22,267 nucleotides of DNA from Mycoplasma sp. CAG:877 (GCA_000433455.1 HF992500.1:5282-27548); one strand, 5' to 3'. Shown: positions 1 to 7,549, counted from the first letter of the stretch. A program made the numbers and translations. The notes: generated by a model not told the origin, from the letters alone.

Positions 1-1341
1 TTTTTTGGTTTTTTCTAACCATAATTTTTCTTCGGAAGTTAGAGAGTTATATACTTCAGTATTTTTCTCCTCTAATAATTTTACTTGATAGTCTTTACCA
101 TAACTTTCAACCCAATATTTTGCACGAGCTAGTCTTTCGGCATACTCTTTGGTATTACAATTAATATTTTCTTTTTCAAGAAGTTCTTTTAATAAATCTT
201 CATTGTAATTTACTATAGGAAGGAAGGTTGCTAGATAACTAAAGTTTGGATTATTTAGATAATCTTTTGTTACTCCTGTTTGTTCTATAATAGCTCTATT
301 TTTATCATCAATTGTATTATTAAAATACATTTTTACATAACGGTCAAACTCACCGTAGTATCTAATAACATCATTATCTAAGGCTATATCAAAGGCATGC
401 ATTGGATCGTATTTAGCATAGAACCAAAGTATAATATTTTTATCATAGACTTTTAGAAGGTCTGTTAGAGTTAGGACATTTCCTTTAGATGAAGACATTT
501 TTGCACCTCCTCCTTTTATACCAATAAAGTTATAAGGAGTAAATACTGGGGGATTATAATTATAAATTTCTTTTACTACTCTTTCTGATACAGCTTTACT
601 ACCATTAGCTGCAGAATGATCCATACCGGCAGTTTCGAATGTTACTTTTTCAACCATCCAACGCATAGGCCAATCTACTTTCCATTGAAGTTTAATATTA
701 GTAGCTGTATTAACATTTAGATTAGAAGAATATCCACAAGTACATTCATATGATACATTGCCTGTTTTCTCATCGTAGGAAAGTATTTTAGTTGAATCTT
801 TATGGCAAGTTGGACAATAAATACTTATCGGATAATAGTTTTCTATTTCTTCAATAGTTGCATCTTGAGTTCTAAATGAATCAATAATAGTAAATATTTC
901 TTTTCTTCTATCCATGGCTATTTTAATATATTTATTATATCTACCGGACTGATATTCTTTAGTTTGATAAATACACTCTACTTCAATACCCATTTCTTTT
1001 AATTCATTTAAGAATCTATTTTCCATGTATGTGGCATAAGATTCATTTTCTGTACAAGGACTTGGTAAATCAGTATATGGCATACCAATATATTTTTCAT
1101 AACTTTTATCAATATTTCCTGGTACTTTTCTAAATCTATCATATTCATCAAAAGATAGGATATAGCGAACTTTTTTACCTAGTCTTTTCAACTCTTCCGC
1201 AACTAAATATGGAGTTGCGATTTCTCTAAAGTTACCGATGTGGACATAGCCTGAGGGACTAACTCCAGAGGCAACAGTATAAACTTCTTCATTTGGTCTT
1301 TCTCTAATAATTCTTAAGGCTACTTCTCTTGCCCAATTCAT
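1..1341 (-). CDS. lysK: Class I lysyl-tRNA synthetase, C-terminus cut by window edge
   Basis: Charges tRNA-Lys with lysine in the cytoplasm. The frame reads from an ATG at 1341 and is still open at base 1, so about 447 N-terminal residues are seen. The class I ATP-binding signature appears as SGYVHIG near residue 29 and the KMSKS-type loop as AKMSSSKG (about 510-490). A CPTC...CTCG cysteine set between them (about 815-735) looks like a zinc site. These are features of the archaeal-type class I LysRS, not the class II lysS of most bacteria. An in-frame ATG at 1350 touches the AAAGGA ribosome binding site, so 1341, with 9 nt spacing, is preferred. It lies downstream of a leader ORF and an intrinsic terminator that probably control it by attenuation. 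The family call is firm; lysK versus lysS naming is a matter of convention. Confidence 0.95.
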   Translation of the reverse strand, partial: MNWAREVALRIIRERPNEEVYTVASGVSPSGYVHIGNFREIATPYLVAEELKRLGKKVRYILSFDEYDRFRKVPGNIDKSYEKYIGMPYTDLPSPCTENESYATYMENRFLNELKEMGIEVECIYQTKEYQSGRYNKYIKIAMDRRKEIFTIIDSFRTQDATIEEIENYYPISIYCPTCHKDSTKILSYDEKTGNVSYECTCGYSSNLNVNTATNIKLQWKVDWPMRWMVEKVTFETAGMDHSAANGSKAVSERVVKEIYNYNPPVFTPYNFIGIKGGGAKMSSSKGNVLTLTDLLKVYDKNIILWFYAKYDPMHAFDIALDNDVIRYYGEFDRYVKMYFNNTIDDKNRAIIEQTGVTKDYLNNPNFSYLATFLPIVNYNEDLLKELLEKENINCNTKEYAERLARAKYWVESYGKDYQVKLLEEKNTEVYNSLTSEEKLWLEKTKK

Positions 1342-1361
1342 TTTAATCATTCCTTTCATGT

Positions 1362-1409
1362 AAAACAAAAACGACCTAAAACATAAGATTGTTCTAGGCC
1401 GTTTTTTAT
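1362..1409 (-). terminator. Attenuator terminator in front of lysyl-tRNA synthetase
   Basis: On the minus strand, bases 1406-1390 pair with 1383-1367 in a 17-bp stem (two G-U pairs) around the 6-nt loop AUCUUA. A U-rich tail, UUUUUGUUUU, ends at 1362. The hairpin sits between the leader ORF and the synthetase start, so it must be read through for the gene to be expressed. Its upper 5' arm (1397-1387) is also complementary to an upstream segment at 1460-1450. Confidence 0.9.
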
Positions 1410-1515
1410 TTCTATTTCTTCAATATTTTTTAGCTACTTTGAAGATACACTAAAACAATCAATATTAGTTATTGACTTATTGTTCTTCTTGCTAGATTTT
1501 ACTAATTGATTGTTT
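1387..1515 (-). promoter_or_regulatory. Alternative leader RNA pairings (attenuator segments 1, 2 and 3)
   Basis: Segment 1 (1515-1501, AAACAAUCAAUUAGU) pairs with segment 2 (1469-1453) over 15 bp with one 2-nt bulge. The loop of this hairpin carries the Lys codons of the leader ORF. The 3' part of segment 2 (1460-1450, GAUUGUUUUAG) is instead fully complementary, with one G-U, to segment 3 (1397-1387, CUAGAACAAUC), the upper 5' arm of the terminator. Pairing 1:2 therefore permits the terminator, and pairing 2:3 prevents it. The pairings are read from the sequence; their function is inferred. Confidence 0.8.
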
Positions 1516-1520
1516 AACAT
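1434..1520 (-). CDS. 28-aa lysine-containing leader peptide of lysyl-tRNA synthetase
   Basis: The short ORF starts at an ATG at 1520 with AAAGGAAG seven bases upstream and stops with TAG at 1434-1436. It begins MLNNQLVKSSKKNNK and has Lys at positions 8, 11, 12, 15 and 28, with a tandem AAG-AAG pair. It lies about 20 nt behind a near-consensus promoter, and a strong intrinsic terminator and the class I LysRS gene follow. The inferred role is sensing rather than a protein product. A ribosome stalled at Lys codons 8-12 would mask segment 1 of the leader RNA and free segment 2 to pair with the terminator arm. A ribosome that reaches the stop would cover the end of segment 2 and let the terminator form. 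Serine and asparagine are also frequent, so lysine enrichment alone is weak evidence; the register with the hairpins is the stronger point. Confidence 0.8.
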   Translation of the reverse strand: MLNNQLVKSSKKNNKSITNIDCFSVSSK

Positions 1521-1545
1521 AGTTTTTCTTCCTTTCGTTTTTTAC

Positions 1546-1574
1546 ATAGTACAACGATTTTTTTCGTGTGTCAA
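1546..1574 (-). promoter_or_regulatory. Promoter of the lysyl-tRNA synthetase leader
   Basis: TTGACA (1574-1569) and TACTAT (1551-1546) are separated by exactly 17 bases on the minus strand. Transcription would start near 1539, just before the ribosome binding site of the leader ORF. The transcript therefore begins with the attenuator and has no other function upstream. Confidence 0.85.
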
Positions 1575-1637
1575 GTTTTTTTACTTAGTTTTAAATTTGG
1601 ATGTTTATCCTTCTTATTATATTCTTGACATTTATTA

Positions 1638-2786
1638 TTAACCTACTATTTGCTTCTTTTTAGATACTATATTGTTGATAATTATAAAGATAAGTGCAAA
1701 TACTAGCATAACAATCATATTAATTATTACTTGGTTTAGAGAAGTCATATTAATAGTTTGAAGACTTGCTAGTAAGTCATTAGAATTTACATACCAATAT
1801 GTTGGAAAGATGCGTGATATAGTAATAACTGATTCTGGTAACCATTCCGTGGGAATGAAAGCTCCACATAGGAAAGCAGAACCTAAAGATATAACATTTA
1901 CAATGCCATTAACTGCATCCTTATTATCAATTAATGTAGATAAAAGAAGAGCTAAGGTTAGAGAAGTAAAAATAAAGATAAGTAGATTTATAGCATATAC
2001 TAATCCTCTTAAGGAAAGAATGGTATTACTAAAGAGGATAGTTCCTAGTAACATAAATAAAAGCCACACTATTATTGAATAAACAAAACTTGCTCTTAGA
2101 AGATATTTATTATGAGTTTTATAATTCATACTACTTATGATAGTTCTTTTTTTTATAGCTTTTGCATGAAAACTAGATAGAACCATACAAATTACAAATA
2201 TTATGATGAACATAGCACTATAACTAGAAAAGTTAAAGTAACGAGATACTCTAGAAGTCTTAGCTCTATCTACTTTAGAAGTTATGGTTACTTCAGATGT
2301 CTTAGATAAGTTTTTATTGATTGCTGTTATTAGTTCTTGTTCAGTAGAAATGTTTTTAGCATAAATACTTTGAATTTTTAAATATCTAGTTAGAAGCATT
2401 TCGGCTAAAGATGAAGTATAGTCTCCTACTGTTTTAATATCAATTACAGGAGTTTTTCCGGATAAGACATCCTTTTGATAATCTTTAGGAATATAAACAA
2501 TGTAATTTACTTCACGGTAGAATAAAGCATCATTTCTAGCTTCTTCAGTATTTTTAATATTTTTTACGTTAGTATTCTTTTTTAGATAAGATATTAAATT
2601 TTTAGTTAGAGCATTATTTTCAGAGTTATTTACAATTATTATATCAGGTTTACTATTTGTAAAGTCTACAGTACTATTATTTGAAGTTGTATTTATACCA
2701 CCAAAAGTTACTAACATAACAGTAAATAAAATAATTGTACCTTTATATTTATTAATTACTTTCCAAAATGTATTAAATACTGTCAT
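1638..2786 (-). CDS. ABC-2 type transporter permease (second of pair)
   Basis: A membrane subunit of an ABC exporter, 382 aa. One N-terminal membrane segment (about residues 13-33) is followed by a long outside domain to about residue 185. Five or so hydrophobic segments are packed in the C-terminal half. This is the ABC-2 membrane layout with an extracytoplasmic insert, as in the YhgE/DrrB-like families. It is the last gene of its operon. Its ATG at 2786 has AAGGAGAG six bases upstream, inside the end of the preceding permease gene (14-nt overlap), which suggests translational coupling. It presumably pairs with the other permease as a heterodimer served by the ATPase encoded upstream. The substrate cannot be read from the sequence. 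No terminator was found between its stop and the lysyl-tRNA synthetase promoter at 1574. Confidence 0.85.
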   Translation of the reverse strand: MTVFNTFWKVINKYKGTIILFTVMLVTFGGINTTSNNSTVDFTNSKPDIIIVNNSENNALTKNLISYLKKNTNVKNIKNTEEARNDALFYREVNYIVYIPKDYQKDVLSGKTPVIDIKTVGDYTSSLAEMLLTRYLKIQSIYAKNISTEQELITAINKNLSKTSEVTITSKVDRAKTSRVSRYFNFSSYSAMFIIIFVICMVLSSFHAKAIKKRTIISSMNYKTHNKYLLRASFVYSIIVWLLFMLLGTILFSNTILSLRGLVYAINLLIFIFTSLTLALLLSTLIDNKDAVNGIVNVISLGSAFLCGAFIPTEWLPESVITISRIFPTYWYVNSNDLLASLQTINMTSLNQVIINMIVMLVFALIFIIINNIVSKKKQIVG

Positions 2787-3954
2787 ATTTTTCTCTCCTT
2801 AATCCTTGATAAGATATAACTAACATAATGATAGAAAATATTATAAGACTAATAATATTAAAACAAAACCTATCTAGGGTACTGTAATAATATAGTGAAT
2901 AGAAACCGTCAGTAATCATAGCTGCTGGATTTATTTTATTTAGAATTGGAATATTAGTATCAATAATATATTTCATAGTAATACCCATCATACCTGATAA
3001 GAATGATGCTAACATAGTTAGAGATATTAAGATACCAGTTTTAGTATTTTCATTAGACTTTAGAACTGTTGAAATAGCAATTCCTAGTGTTAGACCGGCT
3101 AAAGATCCAGCCATTAGAAGTAAGAATACTAAGAATGTATTATTACCATAGTCTACTTTTATTACAAGAATTGTATATAAATAAAGAATTAAAATACCAA
3201 GCAATTGAACTAAGTAGCTAGCTAGAAAACTTCCTAGTAAAAGTGTTTTCTTATGAGCTGGAGAAATACTTGTTCTTTTACCAGCACTACTCATATTAGC
3301 TATTTTTTTGTTAGTTACAAACATTGCTATTAAGGCTCCATAAAGGCAAGCCATGGCTAGTAAAGTATAATACTCAATCATTGTATAACTTAGGTTAGAA
3401 TTAGAAATGTTATTTAACTTTGGAGTAGTATTATTTATTAGATTTAGAGTATCTTGATAGATCTTTTCATAGTTAACATTTTGGTTACCAGACTTATATG
3501 AGTCTGCTACTTCTTTAGTGGTTATGGTTTCTAACATTTCTTTTTGACTACTTAATTCATCTACAACAAATCTTAAAATTGTTTCATTATAGCCTTTATC
3601 ATTGACAGTTATTTTTACTTCATGATTTTCAAATAATAAGTAACCAGTTATTTTATTTTCTTTTAGTAAAGATTGGGCTGTGGAAAGATCAGTATATTTA
3701 GTATCAAATAATTGGTTTGGTTCTTTCTTTTTACTTAGGACTTTAAAAGACTCTGTAAAGTAAGTATCGGTTTTAAACTCTTCATTATTTACAATGGCAA
3801 TATCAATTATATCTAGAGTTTCTTTGTTTTCAATGTCACTAAAGGCTAGATTGAATAAAGTTCCTAAAATAATGGGAAAGGCAAAAGTCCAAAAGATTAG
3901 GCCTTTATTTCTAAGAAGAGTTTTTAGTGAGTACTTAAAATTATGAAGAAACAT
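2773..3954 (-). CDS. ABC-2 type transporter permease (first of pair)
   Basis: A 393-aa membrane subunit of an ABC exporter. A first membrane segment lies at about residues 18-38 (LIFWTFAFPIILGTLFNLAF), then a soluble extracytoplasmic region to about residue 195, then five hydrophobic segments. This is the same architecture as the next gene, although the sequences are clearly different. The start codon overlaps the stop of the ATPase gene by one base (TAATG), typical of coupled subunits. The best reading is one half of a heterodimeric ABC-2 transporter that exports a drug, lipid or peptide. Substrate is unknown. Confidence 0.87.
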   Translation of the reverse strand: MFLHNFKYSLKTLLRNKGLIFWTFAFPIILGTLFNLAFSDIENKETLDIIDIAIVNNEEFKTDTYFTESFKVLSKKKEPNQLFDTKYTDLSTAQSLLKENKITGYLLFENHEVKITVNDKGYNETILRFVVDELSSQKEMLETITTKEVADSYKSGNQNVNYEKIYQDTLNLINNTTPKLNNISNSNLSYTMIEYYTLLAMACLYGALIAMFVTNKKIANMSSAGKRTSISPAHKKTLLLGSFLASYLVQLLGILILYLYTILVIKVDYGNNTFLVFLLLMAGSLAGLTLGIAISTVLKSNENTKTGILISLTMLASFLSGMMGITMKYIIDTNIPILNKINPAAMITDGFYSLYYYSTLDRFCFNIISLIIFSIIMLVISYQGLRREKYDSI

Positions 3955-4892
3955 TAGTCTCTTAATTCCTTTCCAGTTAACTCTAAGAAGACGTCATTTA
4001 GAGTTGGTCTTTCTGAGAAGATTTTGTTGTAAGTTACTTTGTTTTCTTCTAAGAAATCAATTAGTTTTCGTAGATTGTTATTGCCTTTTTTATAAGTAAC
4101 TAGAAGGATATTTTTATTTAGTGTTACTTCCTCTACTGTTTTAAATTCTTTTATTTTATCGATTGTCTCAGTACTAATATTTTCTACTTCAACAGTTATT
4201 TTCTCTTCTATCTTGGCTAATTCTTTTAATTCTTCAGTTGTACCTTGAGCAATTATTTTACCTTTATCAAGAATAATTATACGATCACATAAAAGTTCAA
4301 CTTCTTCCATGTAGTGTGTAGTATAGAGAATGGTTGCTCCTTCATCACGTAGTTTTTTGATACCATCTAAGATATTATTTCTACTTTGTGGATCTACAGC
4401 TACAGTTGGTTCATCTAAGAATATTAGTTTAGGTTTATGAGCAATTCCACAAGCAATATTTAGACGTCTTAGTAGACCACCTGATAATTGTTTTGGATAG
4501 AACTTTTTAAACTCCTCTAAGCCTACTAGTTTGATAGCATCTTCAATATACTCTGCCCTTTGTTTTTTATCAGTTATGTATAAGCCACAGAAATAATCGA
4601 TATTTTCATAGACAGTTAATTCTTCGAAGACAGCAACTTCTTGAAAGATAACACCAATATTTCTTTTAATATCATAAGACTCTGGAGTCATTTCTTTATC
4701 AAATATTCTAATTGTTCCTTGTTCAAAATTTAGAAGAGATAAAAGACAATTAATAGTTGTCGATTTACCAGAACCATTAGGTCCTAAAAGTCCTAAGATT
4801 TCTCCTTCATGAACGTCAAAAGATAAGTTATCGATTGCTGTTAGATTCTTATATTTTTTAGTTAGATTTTTTACAGATATTACATTATTCAT
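3954..4892 (-). CDS. ABC transporter ATP-binding protein
   Basis: The 312-aa ATPase that powers the ABC-2 exporter encoded downstream. All nucleotide-binding motifs are present: Walker A GPNGSGKST (37-45), Q-loop Gln near 84, signature LSGGL (136-140), Walker B LIFLDEP (156-162) and the switch His near 193. A roughly 90-residue C-terminal extension follows, as in drug-export ATPases of the CcmA/DrrA type. The start is an ATG at 4892 overlapping by four bases (ATGA) the stop of a 27-codon ORF with its own ribosome binding site, so translation is probably coupled. It belongs to the TetR-led operon. The family is certain; the transported substrate is not. Confidence 0.95.
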   Translation of the reverse strand: MNNVISVKNLTKKYKNLTAIDNLSFDVHEGEILGLLGPNGSGKSTTINCLLSLLNFEQGTIRIFDKEMTPESYDIKRNIGVIFQEVAVFEELTVYENIDYFCGLYITDKKQRAEYIEDAIKLVGLEEFKKFYPKQLSGGLLRRLNIACGIAHKPKLIFLDEPTVAVDPQSRNNILDGIKKLRDEGATILYTTHYMEEVELLCDRIIILDKGKIIAQGTTEELKELAKIEEKITVEVENISTETIDKIKEFKTVEEVTLNKNILLVTYKKGNNNLRKLIDFLEENKVTYNKIFSERPTLNDVFLELTGKELRD

Positions 4893-4972
4893 ATTAATCT
4901 TTCCTTTTTATTTAGTCTTTTTCTTTTATTATTTTCCTTTATGTATTTCCATAGTTTTAAATATTTACTCAT
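4889..4972 (-). CDS. 27-aa very basic small protein coupled to the ABC ATPase
   Basis: The small frame starts at an ATG at 4972, eight bases after an AAGGA site inside the end of the 85-aa gene. It stops with a TGA that overlaps the ATPase start as ATGA. The peptide begins MSKYLKLWKYIKE and nearly half of its residues are Lys or Arg, giving an amphipathic basic helix with no membrane segment. It fills the only gap between two genes of an otherwise gapless operon. That position, the good ribosome binding site and the ATGA junction argue for real translation. It may be a small accessory peptide of the exporter or just a coupling ORF. No family is recognised. Confidence 0.6.
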   Translation of the reverse strand: MSKYLKLWKYIKENNKRKRLNKKERLI

Positions 4973-4973
4973 T

Positions 4974-5231
4974 TTATTTTTCCTTCTTTAAGGCAGAACC
5001 AGTGGCCTCACCTATAAGCATACCTAAACTGATTCCTAATCCTAAGTCAATTTTTAAAGTTGTTGCGAAAGAGGCTCCTAAAGTAATACCTACAACCATT
5101 CCTTCTAATAGATAATCATTATCTTTAGCTTTTGTTTTGTCTTTTTTAGTTTTATTATTATTTATACAAATAACAGCTATAGATAATCCTATAATTACAT
5201 ATGGTAAGGCAGCTAGTATAAATTCTTTCAT
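4974..5231 (-). CDS. 85-aa two-helix membrane protein
   Basis: A short protein with an N-terminal membrane helix (about residues 4-24). A Lys/Asp-rich loop near 27-40 (NKTKKDKTKAKDND) follows. A second, glycine-rich hydrophobic stretch runs from about 43 to 80 and contains a glycine-zipper-like pattern (GLGISLGMLIGEATGSAL). The start is supported by AAAGGA seven bases before the ATG. It stands four bases after the DUF4097-like gene and just before the 27-aa ORF and the ATPase, so it is made with the exporter. I do not recognise a family. A small accessory or assembly subunit of the exporter is possible. Confidence 0.75.
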   Translation of the reverse strand: MKEFILAALPYVIIGLSIAVICINNNKTKKDKTKAKDNDYLLEGMVVGITLGASFATTLKIDLGLGISLGMLIGEATGSALKKEK

Positions 5232-5235
5232 ATTA

Positions 5236-6057
5236 TTATCCTTTAAATTTTATATTAATTTCACCAACTCCACCATCAATAGTTAGAGAGTTGAATCCAT
5301 TTCCAATAGTTTCATTGTCTTTTATTTCTTCATTATCAACTTTTATTGTACCAATTCCTTTACTTAGTTTTAGTCTGTAATTCTCTTTAGAATTTAGGAT
5401 ATTTAAGTTTAGACTACCTACTCCAGAGTCAATTTTACTATTTCCAGTAATATTAGCAGTAATTGTAGTTTTACCTACTCCCATATCAAAGTCTAAGTCA
5501 TTTATTGTTCCTGATTTAATAGTAAATTCTCCAGCTCCAGTATCAATTTCTGTATCATTAGAAATTAATTCATTAATAGTAGTTTTACCAGCTCCTAAAT
5601 CTAGATTAAGTCTTTTAGTTATTAGTTTGTCAATTTCTAGACTACCAGCTCCAGTTGAAATATCTATATCAGAAAATGTTTCAGTATTGATTAGTGAAAT
5701 TACTAATTTTTGTTTAGTAGTAACATTAAAATAATTCTTTTTATCTTTAATTACTAAAGTAGAATTTTTACTTTTACATTTAATAGATGGGTCTGTCGTT
5801 TCAATTTTAAATTTATCACCAGATTTTATTATTAAATCAGTATAGTTTAAATCTATTTTTAAATCTGTAGGAATAGTTTCTGTTCCTGTTGTTAGACAAG
5901 ATAATTCTTTTAACTCACCTACTTTTTGTTTATGATTTAGTCCTAGGAAGTTAGATATACCATATATGCCAGTTATGATAGCTGAGAATATCGTTATAAT
6001 TAGAATGATTGCTAGAGAAAGAGCAAGATATTTTATTATTTTTTGAGTTTGTGTCAT
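5236..6057 (-). CDS. DUF4097-like membrane-anchored beta-repeat protein
   Basis: The 273-aa protein has one N-terminal membrane helix (about residues 9-31) and a large extracytoplasmic part. That part is made of regularly spaced short beta repeats rich in GAG/GVG turns (for example LDLGAGKTTI, IDTGAGEFTI, FDMGVGKTTI, IDSGVGSLNL), the pattern of DUF4097 beta-solenoid domains. Its ATG overlaps the stop of the LiaF-like gene as ATGA, and GGAGGA lies just upstream. DUF4097 proteins are often found with LiaF/PspC-type envelope-stress genes, which fits this operon. The molecular role is unknown; binding at the cell surface or sensing is inference. Confidence 0.75.
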   Translation of the reverse strand: MTQTQKIIKYLALSLAIILIITIFSAIITGIYGISNFLGLNHKQKVGELKELSCLTTGTETIPTDLKIDLNYTDLIIKSGDKFKIETTDPSIKCKSKNSTLVIKDKKNYFNVTTKQKLVISLINTETFSDIDISTGAGSLEIDKLITKRLNLDLGAGKTTINELISNDTEIDTGAGEFTIKSGTINDLDFDMGVGKTTITANITGNSKIDSGVGSLNLNILNSKENYRLKLSKGIGTIKVDNEEIKDNETIGNGFNSLTIDGGVGEINIKFKG

Positions 6058-6737
6058 TTTATTTCAACTCCTCCAAAAATACAAGTTGCATTTATATATA
6101 TTGTTTTATTTTTTTCATCTTGGGATGTATTTTTTCTTTTATCACTGACACCGCCAAATATGGATGAAGATTTTATTTTTATATTTACATTTTCTGGAAC
6201 AGAGATTTCTATTCCACCAAAAATACTAGAAGCATTTACAACAGACTCTTTTTCTAATTTAGCAGCAGTCATATCAAACTTGATGCCTCCAAATATTGCT
6301 GTTAGATCGGTACCAGTAAACTTTTCTGCACCTAATTTAATATTTTGACCTGTAAAAGTTGAACAATAACCCTCTGAAGTTTCATTACTATTTAACTCTT
6401 TTATTTTAGATGAAATTTTGTGTTCAAAAGTATCTTTAAAGACAAATGATAGACCAATAATAATTAGAGCTACTGGTAAAGCTAATTTCCAAATTAGTTC
6501 AAAGTCTAAGACATTTTGACAACATAATAATAGAGATATACCAATTAGTAAACCAATGATATTTCCTGTTTTTTCATCTTCACTTAATAGACCAATAAAG
6601 CAAGGAACTATTATAAATAAAGTCCACCAGCCAGCAAAAAAGATATTTATGTTTGTTATACCTAGGGAGTTAGTACCAACTACGATACCAATTAAAATTA
6701 GAATTAAACCTAGGATTATGTTTTTATGATTTTTCAT
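6054..6737 (-). CDS. LiaF-like envelope-stress membrane protein
   Basis: A 227-aa protein with about four N-terminal hydrophobic segments (LiaF/LiaI-type, DUF5668-like) ending near residue 100. A C-terminal beta domain follows with repeated FGG motifs (AIFGGIKFDM, SIFGGIEISV, SIFGGVSDK, CIFGGVEIK), the hallmark of the LiaF/VraT C-terminal domain. In Bacillus-type systems LiaF restrains a cell-wall stress kinase; here no two-component pair is nearby, so a different partner is likely. The longest frame begins with TTG at 6752, but the ATG at 6737 is better placed, nine bases after GGAG and two bases after the TetR stop. It is the second gene of the operon. Confidence 0.8.
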   Translation of the reverse strand: MKNHKNIILGLILILIGIVVGTNSLGITNINIFFAGWWTLFIIVPCFIGLLSEDEKTGNIIGLLIGISLLLCCQNVLDFELIWKLALPVALIIIGLSFVFKDTFEHKISSKIKELNSNETSEGYCSTFTGQNIKLGAEKFTGTDLTAIFGGIKFDMTAAKLEKESVVNASSIFGGIEISVPENVNIKIKSSSIFGGVSDKRKNTSQDEKNKTIYINATCIFGGVEIK

Positions 6738-6739
6738 TT

Positions 6740-7348
6740 TTATTTTCTCCAATCATCAATATTTTTTAGTACCCATTTATTATCTAGATTTTCTTCAAGT
6801 AACATGAGTGCTTGAAATTCTTGAGATAATAAATCTCTAATTTGTTCTTCAGTAAACTTAACACTTTTCGAGACAGTTAGGGTTGCGATGCCATGAACAA
6901 ATATCCACATTTTAGTGTGGAAACTTTTAATATCCTTGTCACTTAAGTGAGTGCTTAACTTGATAGCATCAATAACTCCAGCAAAACCATTTTTGTCAGT
7001 TGCGACAAAAGTATTGGGAACGTCTCTTGCCGGTGACATGAATAAGACCTTAAAAAAGTTAGTTTCTTCTTGAGCAAATTTTATGTAATTAATACCAATT
7101 TGCTTATAGGGAGGAATATCTCCAATCATATTTTTCATTATAAAGTCATAGAAATATCTGTCTATTTTATTATATAATTCTTTGTTTAATCCCTCGGAAT
7201 TTTTAAACTGATAGTAGATTGGTCTAATTGAACAGTTCATTTTTTTAGCAATTTCTCTATTACTAACCTTTTCAATTCCTTCATGTCTTGTTATTTCAAA
7301 TGCTGCATTTAAAATCATTTCTTTAGTTATTCTTGTTGTGGTAGGCAA
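6740..7348 (-). CDS. TetR/AcrR-family transcriptional regulator
   Basis: A 202-aa one-component regulator and the first gene of the exporter operon. The N-terminus (about residues 3-50) has the TetR helix-turn-helix: TKEMILNAAFEI, the recognition region VSNREIAKKMNC, and the usual YYQFKNSEGL. The C-terminal two thirds is a helical ligand domain. The first ATG (7366) has no ribosome binding site. AGAAGGTG precedes a TTG at 7348 by five bases and gives the normal family N-terminus (PTTTRITKEM), so TTG is chosen. A perfect 16-bp palindrome overlaps the presumed start of transcription, so repression of its own operon, relieved by a ligand, is likely. The ligand is unknown. Confidence 0.88.
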   Translation of the reverse strand: MPTTTRITKEMILNAAFEITRHEGIEKVSNREIAKKMNCSIRPIYYQFKNSEGLNKELYNKIDRYFYDFIMKNMIGDIPPYKQIGINYIKFAQEETNFFKVLFMSPARDVPNTFVATDKNGFAGVIDAIKLSTHLSDKDIKSFHTKMWIFVHGIATLTVSKSVKFTEEQIRDLLSQEFQALMLLEENLDNKWVLKNIDDWRK

Positions 7349-7383
7349 TATTTCACCTTCTCTCATTTAGATTACAGATATAT

Positions 7384-7399
7384 TGTATCATATGATACA
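7384..7399. promoter_or_regulatory. Perfect 16-bp palindrome, likely TetR operator
   Basis: The sequence TGTATCATATGATACA is identical to its reverse complement. It lies 36 bases before the TetR TTG start, directly downstream of and touching a probable minus-strand promoter (TTGTTA at 7426-7421, AATAAT at 7404-7399). The size and place fit a TetR-family operator for autorepression. Binding is inferred. Confidence 0.7.
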
Positions 7400-7426
7400 T
7401 TATTTGTATAGATAATTTTTTAACAA
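7399..7426 (-). promoter_or_regulatory. Probable promoter of the TetR-led exporter operon
   Basis: TTGTTA (7426-7421) and AATAAT (7404-7399) are 16 bases apart on the minus strand. The -10 element abuts the operator palindrome. No other promoter was seen inside the operon, so all eight genes are likely transcribed from here. Confidence 0.5.
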
Positions 7427-7502
7427 CTTTTTATTTATTACTACTGGAAGGTTTTTAGAAGCAACATAACTCTTTAATCTGTATGTTATTGTGTTTAGGA
7501 GT

Positions 7503-7530
7503 TTTACAAGTTTAGTTTTTATGCTATAAT
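7503..7530 (+). promoter_or_regulatory. Promoter of the glycerolipid gene pair
   Basis: TTTACA (7503-7508), a 16-base spacer and a consensus TATAAT (7525-7530) preceded by TGC form an extended -10 promoter. Transcription from about 7537 would rule out the upstream TTG at 7532 as a start and leaves a very short leader containing GGTGGT before the ATG at 7550. Confidence 0.75.
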
Positions 7531-7549
7531 TTTGGTATTTGGTGGTAGT

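Noticed and set aside
1342..1637. T-box or lysine riboswitch upstream of lysK
   Set aside because: No AGGTGG T-box sequence and no long multi-stem aptamer; transcription starts near 1539 directly before the leader ORF, leaving no room.
1810..2082. 90-aa plus-strand frame
   Set aside because: Lies wholly antisense to the ABC-2 permease, has no ribosome binding site and a sequence without domain features.
6043..6348. 101-aa plus-strand frame
   Set aside because: Antisense shadow of the LiaF-like gene; no ribosome binding site.
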